Origin: Mytilus edulis
Lineage: Eukaryota; Mollusca; Bivalvia; Mytilida; Mytilidae
Direction of reading: 5' to 3'
NCBI RefSeq assembly: GCF_963676685.1
Contig: NC_092344.1
Location: 49,684,830 to 49,748,829, forward strand
DNA length: 64,000 nt
The translations under genes were made by a program, and so were the position numbers. Position 1 is the first letter of the stretch, and every line of letters begins with the position of its first letter. Shown piece after piece: positions 55,701-64,000 of this stretch. The notes under the pieces were generated by a model, which was not told the origin of the DNA, searched no databases, and was given only the letters and a program-made list of their open reading frames with translations.

Positions 55701-58214
55701 ATATGACATCGTTTAATAATGTTTCTTTTTTACAAGCCGTAACTGGTTCTTAAATATTCTTTAACTGTTATATCATTTTCAAACATAAAGAAATTTTTTA
55801 AAAGGTATTGAAGTATTAATATCCCATACTTTGTACTGATAACCTATACTGTAATTAATTTCTGTGTCATTTGGTTTCTTGTGAAGAATTATATCATTGG
55901 CAATAATACCACATCTTCTTTTATATGAATATTAAGTTACCTTTGTGTAGAAAAGCGTCAGTATATTTTGAAACACGATAACGATTTGTCCTTAGAATTG
56001 TTGAGAAAATATTGCTGGGTATTTTTTTCATCTGACGTTCAAAAACTCTTCTAAGTTATAAGAAGTTTGATATGTCAAAATCTGGGGGAAAAGTATGGGC
56101 TTATAGTTACGACAATTAAAACTTATCCATCGTAGTCTGTGAATTGGATATTATATAACAAGGAACCAAATCGTGGTACGTACGTTAAATTATTAAAGGG
56201 ATCATAACTTAGACTTCACCAATGGACATTCATTGCTTAAAAGCTTTTATGTTCATTATGTAGGCAGCAACCCTCTACCAAAGAAATCCTGCTTGGATGC
56301 TGCTGGCCCTGTAATGTCGTTACAACTCGGATATATATACTTCATCAAAATGAGCTGCTAGAATGTTGCTACACAGAAACGGAAAGCTGAAAGCATCCCG
56401 TTTATCGTTAAAAAAAATTTCAACTGAACTTCATTGCCAATTTCTAGATCTGAAGCAGACTTTACTGTATCAACTGTATGCTTCATTTAAAAAAAAAAAA
56501 TATGATCAACAGTCCCCAAGTCACTGGGGTAAAGCTGATGACCGTAACTGCATTCACGGTCATCCCAAGATGTCGGATGAAAAATTAGGTCAGTTTCTGT
56601 ATTGTCTGTTAAAGTGTTTCTATATCATTTTCTTTACAAATCATACATTGAAACGATGTAAATTTATAAAATAATCACTCGGAAATCACTAATTACTTCT
56701 GAGAAATGTGCATGAAACGGGAAATTCGATTTGAAAAAATCGCCAAGATGACCGTAAATCACAATCGAGATGACCGTAACAGAATCAGCGATTCATAACA
56801 AGGCTGACCGTAACTGCTTTTAAGATGACCGTAATTTGTAAATGATGACCGTAACTTTTAAAGGATGACCCTCAATTCTAAGAAATATCCGTAATTATAT
56901 AACTATCTTTTTGTATCAAATGATTAATCGTGTTGGTATACACATATTAATATGAAAGTTTTATCCTATAAGTAGAAGAAAATAAGACGTGCTTCAAATG
57001 CAAATATTACCATATGTATCTTTTTTACAGTAGAGGGTTCAATTTTTAAAATGAATTTGCCAAAAGACATGCGGTGCACAGCCTTCAACTGCTCGACAAA
57101 AGATTTTTTTTTGTTTCTGGGATTCCTTTTAATGACATATAATAAATACACATTTTTGAAAATGCCAAAAAATTGCATGTACACCCATTGATATTATATC
57201 GTCTTTCATTTTGTCGTGCAAATAAAATAACAGAAATATTTTGAAAATATCATTCGAATAAACTAGTGAAGGTGAGCTCCAGCAAAGTAGATCCTTAAAA
57301 TAGTATTGTACGAAAAGCGTATCACAAGGCGGAACGTTGTCAATATGTATATATACAGAAATGTTATTCATACAGTCAGGATTCTACTTCTTCAAAATTA
57401 TCTCCCCATTACGCCAGTTCATGCTCACAGTCGTAGAAATGGAAGCCATTGTAGGGATGACGCTCTGCCAATTTTGCTCTTGAAAACTGATAAATTTATC
57501 CACATAGCACCATTACGATCGATCGCTATATGTCAGTTATATTTTAAAATACAAATGTATCTACTAGCAAATGAGCATTAGTTAATGATCTTGTCTGCAT
57601 TGATTCAACTTAAAAATATTGTCTGTTTGGATGTCAGATGGAATTTTTGAAAATTCTTAAGCATTTAAAAAAATTCTAATTAAATATTTTGTGGAAGGGC
57701 AGACTAAACATTTTCAGTGGTTGAAGATTATAAACCCTAGTTATCACACACACATTTTCATCATCCAAATTAAAAGACTGTCGTCAAGTACTTTTAGAAA
57801 AAATAGCTATTCGAACACACCTACTCTGTTTTTGTGATTCATTAGATAGGTATCTCAATTGACCCATATATTTCATCTTTTCGTACTGTCATTTTTTTAC
57901 GTTATAAAGTCAACCTGTAGCTTTGATATATAATAATGATAGAATCTGAAGCGAGATGCTATATAAAATACTCTTGCTTTGTACGTTTTAAAGACAAAAT
58001 ATATACCCCAAACATGCCCTAACATAAAAAGGTGCACTCGATTTTTCTCTTTTCGATACAATCGTTACCTGTTTTGGGGAATTTTTTCTTGATTCACATA
58101 ATGGAAGGGCAGACACGAAAATTTCTGAACTAAAAGATTGATATGTTCTCCGTCCGTGATAAAAAAAAATCGGAGGATATGCATTTTTTACATTCAACTT
58201 ATAGATACTATATA

Positions 58215-58370
58215 TAAAAAAGAAGATGTGGTATTATTGCCAATGAGACAGCTAACCAGAAAAGACCAAAATGACACAAACATTAACAACTATAGGTAAC
58301 CGTAAGGCCTTCAACAATGAGCAAAGCCCATACCGCATAGTCAGCTATAAAAGGCCCCGATAAGAACCAT
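58215..58370 (+). repeat. Dispersed mussel-type repeat inside the 3.05-kb element
   Basis: It contains AGAAGATGTGGTATTATTGC, CCAATGAGACAGCTAACC and CCGTAAGGCCTTCAACAATG, the opposite sense of the repeat at 25850-25985. Confidence 0.65.
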
Positions 58371-58687
58371 GTCGTCGACTTGATATCTTATTGTTGTACA
58401 TTACTATGTAATAGATACATTGAAAACTTATGCAAATGGTGTTTTTAAAATAAGAAAATTGTCGTTTTATTTGTTTCTATTAACTTTTTAAAATTTTGTT
58501 ACTATATCAAACATTACAGTTAACTTTTATCGCTTTCTCGATAAACACAGAGTTTCGATTCTTTTGTTCTATTTCAAAAGTGTTTCCGCCTGCATGTATC
58601 AAGACAAATTAAGATTTTAATCTGCTTCTTCTGGACCCATACACATGGGCTCGATTACCAAATATTCGTATGTATTATTAATGTTTT

Positions 58688-58932
58688 TAATGCTCCATTT
58701 ATTGGCATTATGTTTTTCTGGTCTGTGCGTACGTTCGTCCGTTCGTCTGTTTGTTTGTCCGTTTGTCCAGCTTCAAGTTAAATAAAATTGAAACTTAGTA
58801 CACATTTTCCCTATGGAATGATCTTTTTAATTCTAATGCCAAATTACAGTTTTATCTCATTTTCATAGTCCACTAAACATAGAAAATGATAGTGTAGATG
58901 AGGCATCCGTGTACTAGGGACACATTCATGTT
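58688..58932 (+). repeat. Dispersed repeat with (CGTC)n-like tract, copy 3
   Basis: Diverged and shorter member of the 46080 family (TTTTCTGGTCTGTGCGTACG, GTTCGTCCGTTCGTCTG, GGCATCCGTGTACTAGGGAC). It lies inside the 3.05-kb element. Confidence 0.6.
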
Positions 58933-59579
58933 TCTTCAAATTTTCATCGTATCGCTGTAAATTTGTGTTAAAATTTTAACGTCGATATCAATAAATATTT
59001 CATTGTTTACGAGAAAAATGCAATTTACTATCATTGTTATAAATCCTAAATATGGCCAATTATATAATAGTTTAAAAAAAGAAATTTATGAAACATATTT
59101 ATATCCGCTAACCGCAAGCCCCTATTGAGATCGACAAACTCAACAAAAAAGCTTTGAATACAATACGGATATTTCTTAGAATTGATGGTCATCCTATAAA
59201 AGTTACGGTCGTCCTATATAAATTACAGTCAGTCTTTACAAATTACGGTCATCCTTTACAAGTTACGGTCATCTTTTTACCAATCACGGTCATCCTTGTT
59301 TTATGTTACGGTCATCTTGAAAATATTTTGATTATGATTTACGGTCATCTTAACGATTTTTTCAAATCGAATTTCCCGTTTCATGCACATTTCTCGGAAG
59401 TAATTAGTGATTTTCGAGTGATTCTTTTAGAAATTTACATCGTTTCAATGTATGATTTGTAAAGAAAATGATATAGAAACACTTTAACAGACAATACAGA
59501 AACTGACCTAATTTTTCATCCGACATCTTGGGATGACCGTGAATGCAGTTACGGTCATCAGCTTTACCCCAGTGCAAGT

Positions 59580-60154
59580 CTTGAATTATTAAATGAGAGG
59601 ACATCATTAATATAGCGGAATATGGAGTTAACGGATAATGCTTACTTCTTTTATTTTTCTACAGAAGCTACAAATAATATATAAATATGAATTAAAACAT
59701 GTTAAAAGATCTAAGAAATAAGGTGAATATTATCATAGCAACACCCAACATACATAAGTCGATAAAACGTTTAACATGACAACGACATGGCAAAAATGAC
59801 AGACAAAGGAAAAACACACAAGTTCACAATACACTTCATAGACAACTAAAAACCTGAGCAACACGACTCCTACCAAAGTCTTACACATCCTGATAAAGTT
59901 ATGTGATATTCATCACTTCCTTAAAGATAAATGAAAACCTCAATTTGTCGAATAGAAAAATCAAAACATTTCTTTCTTTTTTCAAATAAATATTTTAATA
60001 AATTCCGATGATATGCGCACAAGAAGGAGTCAGAAATATTTTTTTTTCTACTTGACTTACTTGCTTTCTATTTTATATTTAAAAAAATCATCAATTCAAT
60101 CCTACATACAATATGGTACCAGGTTTTTGATTTGTTACTTTAAATGTGTAAATA
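59580..60154. other. Intergenic, repeat fragments only
   Basis: The part at 59740-59890 resembles the repeat at 34600-34690 (CTGAGCAACACGACTCCTAC). No gene seen. Confidence 0.4.
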
Positions 60155-60290
60155 GTTATCAAAGATACCAGGTTTATAGTGTGATACGCCAGACGCGCGT
60201 TTCGTCTGCATAAGGTTCATCAGTGACGCTCAGACAAAAATAAAAGTTAGAAAGCCAAAAACAAGTACAAAGTTGAAGAGCATACAAAAT
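60155..60290 (+). repeat. SINE-like repeat, CGCGCGT family
   Basis: GTTATCAAAGATACCAGG, then GCCAGACGCGCGTTTCGTCT, then AAAGTTGAAGAGCAT. Confidence 0.75.
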
Positions 60291-60384
60291 AAAATTACTT
60301 GGGCATTATCTGTAGCCAATGGACATATACTCTATTTGTGTTAAGAAGGTCTGCGTAAAAGCATACTTTTAAAATATCTACATG

Positions 60385-63300
60385 GGAAGAAAGCAGTTTG
60401 ATTTGAGGGCAAGGTGGTAAGAACTCCAGAGAGAGAGGTCAATGGCTCTGACGGAGCTCGAAGCGAGCGTAGAAGACGAACAAGAAGGCGTATATACAGC
60501 AACGGGCGACGACTGACACGACGCCAACTGTGTGGGCAGTATAAAGTAAAATCACAAGAAATACTAAACACCGTGGAAAATTTCATACGGAACGTCCGTA
60601 ATCAAATGGAAATACCAAAAGTATGATAGAATTGTAGGAGCTCCACAAAGAGTACCCCAACGTTTATAAAAACTTCCTCAGAGTAGCTATGCTATGTGAA
60701 TTTTACTGCTCTTTTTTGAAAATGACACCACCAAATGAGATTTGACAGTAGATACATGTAGCAATATACAGAAATTTCACCATCTCATTTTCGTTGCTTT
60801 CTTACGCCTAATCTTTGTGTCAGATGTGTACATATGTATGTAATCAGTATTTTCCGTAAATTTGATATCCAGTAGTTGAATGGTATTAAAAAGATCTTTC
60901 TTTTTTGGTGTATCCAACCTGCTTGTATTTGCTAAAAAATATAGCAAAGAGGTTAACGGTACCAATTTTCCTGCACCAAGATGCGCATTTCGACAATAAA
61001 TGTCTCTTCAGTGATGCTCGTGGCCAAAATATTTGAAATCCAAAGCTTATATAAAAGATGAAGAGCTTTAATCAAAAAGGTCTAAAAAGTATAGCCAAAT
61101 CCGCGAAAGGAATCAGAGCTCTGCATGAGAGAGATACATTCCTTAATTTATCATAAGTTCTAACATTTTGTAACAGCAAATTTCAAAAACACAAAAACTC
61201 AGTATCTTCATGCCAGTACCGAATAACTGGCTACTGGGCTGGTGATACCCTCGGGGATTAACAGTCCACCAGCAGAGGCATCGACCCAGTGGTAGTAATA
61301 ACATTAACGGTACCAATTTTCCTGCACCAGATGCGCATAAAGGTGTCACAAATATCCCCAAAATTTGACAAAAAGTAGAATTGCAATCCCCTGAAGTGAT
61401 ACCTTTTCTAAAACTGTTTACACATATCTTTCGAGAATTCAATTAAAATCATTTTTCTTAGTCTCATTTTTGTTTAAAATTGCGTCAAAAAAAAAAAAGT
61501 GTATTTAAACATTTGGCCCTATGGTGAAATATCGTTGTTAATTTCTGGGTCATTTGGTGTCCTGTGGAGAGTTATCTCATTGGAAATTATACCACATCTT
61601 CTTATTTTTATACTATAATTTTTTTCTACTAATACGGAAAATAAGGACAGTCAAATAAAAATTAGCCCATAAAATAGGTAAAAATAATCTTGATATTCTT
61701 AAAAACTAACTCTGAAGGCATCAGCTATCAAATATTGAATTTTATTTAACAATACTTGCCTATTTGAAAATTCCTCTGGGCTTTCCCTTTCGAAATACCT
61801 TAGATCATTCCAGGTTTTGTTGGACTTTGTGTTGCTGAGTTATTAGTTTTCTATATTGTGTTATATGGAGTGCTGTTTGTCTTTTCGTCGGTTTTAGTTT
61901 TTCGCTATGGCTGTGTCGGTTGTTTTCGACCTTTGAGTTTGATTGTGTCATTAGTATCCCTTGCCTTTTGTTTAATTTTTTTCCCCTCCTTGAAAAGTAC
62001 AGACATGTACTGGACATGGAGGAATTTGTGTACAGTCAAAATTAAATAGTAACAATACCTTTTCGCTGAAGCAAAGTTATGAGAGTTATTCAAATCGTGC
62101 AACAGTCATGTGTACTCTTGTACGGCCGAGTAGAAATCGAAGAGTGGTCAAATGCGCGCGGTCGCGTATAGATGATCATTTATCGGGTATCAGTCTGGCA
62201 TGGGTTTTTTTACGTATGTCGCAGTGATCTGGACGCGATCGGGCATTGGTCGAGTTAATCTGGACAACCGATCACTCAGGTTGGCGTACATTCAAACATT
62301 CACGACTTCTTCATGACTGCATCACGACGCCAACCCGACCACTAATTGAATACATATTCGATGATTCCGACCAATTCTCAATCAATACACGATCTTAACT
62401 CGACAAGCTGGATCAAATCAACTATACCCGATCTCAGCCTGATCTCGACAAAATCAGATCGACCTCATCATATAGGGGTCGTAGGTATACTCGGAATTGG
62501 TTGGGTTTGTACAATATCAGTATAATAACGTCTTATTATTTTTATAACGTTTCATGCAAGCTAGGGTATTATCTGTGTCCTATGGATACATTCTCCGTTT
62601 ATTTGGTTTTAAATTCAATAGTTCACAGTATGTCTCAGTAGAATCATATATTTAAATAATTTGCATGGAAATAAGCAGTTGGATTAGTGGGCAAGGTGTT
62701 TCGAGCTCAGAGGGACAAGTTAATGGTTGTAACGGAGCTTGAAGAGAGCGTATAAAACATACAAGAAGGCAAAGACAACAACGGCCGCCAAGAAATCTCG
62801 ATTAGACAGTGCACAGCGACCACTGCGTGGGCAATATAAAGTAACACAAAAATACTGAACTCCGAGGAAAATCCAAAACGGAAAGTCTCTAATCAAATGG
62901 CAAAATCAAAAGTATGAGACTTCCTAAGAGTGAAGTAGGACGCTGAAATGTTATTGGAGTTTACTGGTATTTTTTCTTGAAAATGAATCCACAAATGAGA
63001 TGTGTCACTGGATATGTACTGATGTAAGAACAGTAGTATACATCCCCTTTTCCTTGCTTTCTTATAAATTAAGCCTACTGTTTGTTTCAAATATATGCTT
63101 ATGTATGTAAACAGTATTTTCTATAGATTTGATAGTAAGAAGTTAAAAGGTTAAAGATATTTCTTTTTGGTGTATCCATGGAAACAACCAGCTTTTTTTT
63201 GCTAAGAAAAATATTATAAAAAGGGGATAAAGATGTCACATATTTCGCCAAAATTTGGCCAAAAAAGAATTTCAATCCCCTAGAGTTATACTTTTTCTGA

Positions 63301-64000
63301 AACTGTTTACTTATATCTACCAAGAATTAAAGAAAAAATATACCTTTCGCATCATTTTTGTTTGATGCGTCTCGTGTGAAAAAAAAGTTTTTGTAAATAC
63401 TCGACCGTACGGTGACATACAGTTGTTAATTTCTGTGTCATTTGATTTCCTTTGGAGAGTTGTCACATTGGCAATTATGCACAACTTCTTATCTTTATAT
63501 CACAAAAGTTATAGGTCATACGGAAAATAGGGACAGTCTAACAAAAAATAGTCCATAAAACAGGTAAAATATAATCTTTATATTCTTAAAAATAAACCTT
63601 GAAGGCTAAATTAGTCATCAGCTGTGTAATAATGAATTGTAATTCACAATTAATTTCATATATGAACAATCCTCTTTTGCTCTCTTTTAGAATTTCATCC
63701 CTCCTTGCAAAAATATAGACACGTACTGTACATGTAGAAATTTGTGTACTGTTAAAAATAAGTAGTGACAATTTGTATTTGCGGAAGCAAATTTATAAGA
63801 GTCGATCAGATCTACAAACACTATTAGAGAATCGTGTAGCGGTCATATGAACTCGTGTATGGCCGAGTAGATATCGAAGAGTGGTTGAATGTGTTCGTGT
63901 AGAGATCGGGTATTGGTCGAGTTGGTCTGGGATAGGAAAAATATAGAAGTCGCAGTGATTGTGAAGCGATCGGGAATTGATCGAGTAAATCTGAACAACA
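60385..64000 (+). repeat. Tandem ~1.9-kb noncoding repeat, running off the window
   Basis: Two successive units match. AAGCAGTTTGATTTGAGGGC at 60391 pairs with AAGCAGTTGGATTAGTGGGC at 62673. The segment with TTGATATCCAGTAGTTGAAT at 60862 pairs with its diverged copy at 63129. TTGTTAATTTCTG at 61534 pairs with 63423. GTACGGCCGAGTAGAAATCG near 62120 pairs with GTATGGCCGAGTAGATATCG near 63858. The first offset is about 2.28 kb because unit 1 holds a SINE-like insertion of about 380 bases (60952-61335). The uninterrupted period is about 1.9 kb. A third, interrupted copy is at 22260-25740. No coding sequence recognised. Confidence 0.65.
60952..61338 (+). repeat. SINE-like insertions, GATGCGCATTTCGAC family, copy 2 plus fragment
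   Basis: A full member at 60952-61135 is followed by a repeat with ACTGGGCTGGTGATACCCTC (61205-61285) and a 5' fragment of the same SINE-like family (61301-61338). They are nested in one unit of the 1.9-kb repeat; the other units lack them. Confidence 0.65.

Larger units (their letters stand above)
54415..56516. other. Upstream of G, rearranged
   Basis: The part at 54430-55800 corresponds, inverted, to intron 1 of F (about 37600-38940). The part at 55970-56330 corresponds to DNA upstream of the F promoter (36290-36640). The F promoter and noncoding exon have no counterpart between them; instead 55830-55920 holds a repeat tail. Two SINE-like inserts are listed separately. Confidence 0.55.
56522..59574. 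mobile_element. 3.05-kb long-TIR DNA element with 5-bp TSD
   Basis: It begins CACTGGGGTAAAGCTGATGA and ends with the inverse TCATCAGCTTTACCCCAGTG. It is flanked by CAAGT on both sides (56517-56521 and 59575-59579). The inverted arms run about 370-400 bases (56522-56890 and about 59170-59574) and carry roughly seven GATGACCGTAA-type subterminal motifs per arm. The mirrored open frames at 56363-56674 and 59404-59607 are TIR artefacts. No transposase was recognised in the 2.3-kb interior, which contains other repeats (58215-58370 and 58688-58932). CAC-initial TIRs with a 5-bp duplication resemble Transib-type elements, but that assignment is tentative. Confidence 0.75.

Noticed and set aside
56363-59607. 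Matching ORFs on opposite strands (WGKADDRNCIHGHPK)
   Set aside because: They are the two inverted arms of one transposon, not two genes.

Overview
The window looks like nuclear DNA of a bivalve mollusc, most likely a mussel (Mytilidae). The evidence is AT-rich sequence, genes split by GT-AG introns, AATAAA poly(A) signals, BTB-BACK-PHR and C2H2 zinc-finger genes of animal type, and many short interspersed repeats of the kind I associate with mussel genomes. No bacterial, organellar or viral gene is evident. The assignment to mussel is inference; no species name can be read from the sequence.

The main content is a cluster of seven copies (A-G) of one gene family that I cannot name. Each encodes a small secreted protein. 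The shared structure is a TATA promoter with a conserved upstream block, a noncoding first exon (not found for G), a 58-base exon coding the signal peptide, a phase-1 intron, and one large exon. The large exon codes a conserved propeptide-like N-terminus, a Ser/Gly/Arg-rich linker and one or two six-cysteine modules. Both modules have the spacing C-X3-C-X5-C-X5-C-X4-C-X3-C, which reads as a WAP (four-disulfide core) fold without Cys1 and Cys6. A (69-1173, -), B (7295-8344, +), C (17752-18809, -) and E (33829-35781, +) are open. D (27201-28256, -) has one in-frame nonsense codon. F (38963-40296, +) and G (53231-54414, -) are decayed.

The layout records the duplication history. Block A-B (about 1-8900) reappears inverted as block D-E (about 27100-35900). 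C and D are a tandem pair about 9.45 kb apart. F and G are an inverted pair. At 41.9-42.5 kb there is a relic of B-type 3' flank without a gene body. A 1.73-kb CACTA-like transposon sits between A and B, and the matching sites upstream of C and D are empty, so the insertion can be ordered against the duplications.

Other genes are a two-exon BTB-BACK-PHR protein (10317-13561, -), a 16-finger C2H2 gene with a decaying 3' finger array (42530-44451, -), and a 13-finger C2H2 gene with four 37-residue N-terminal repeats (49982-51599, +).

The remainder is repeat-rich. Several elements can be delimited by terminal inverted repeats plus target-site duplications: a 119-bp hairpin with 9-bp TSD, two Harbinger-like MITEs with TWA TSDs, a 174-bp element with 7-bp TSD, and a 3.05-kb long-TIR element with 5-bp TSD. 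There is also a 17-copy minisatellite, at least eight copies of one SINE-like family, and a tandem repeat of roughly 1.9 kb running off the right edge. No tRNA, rRNA or CRISPR array was recognised.
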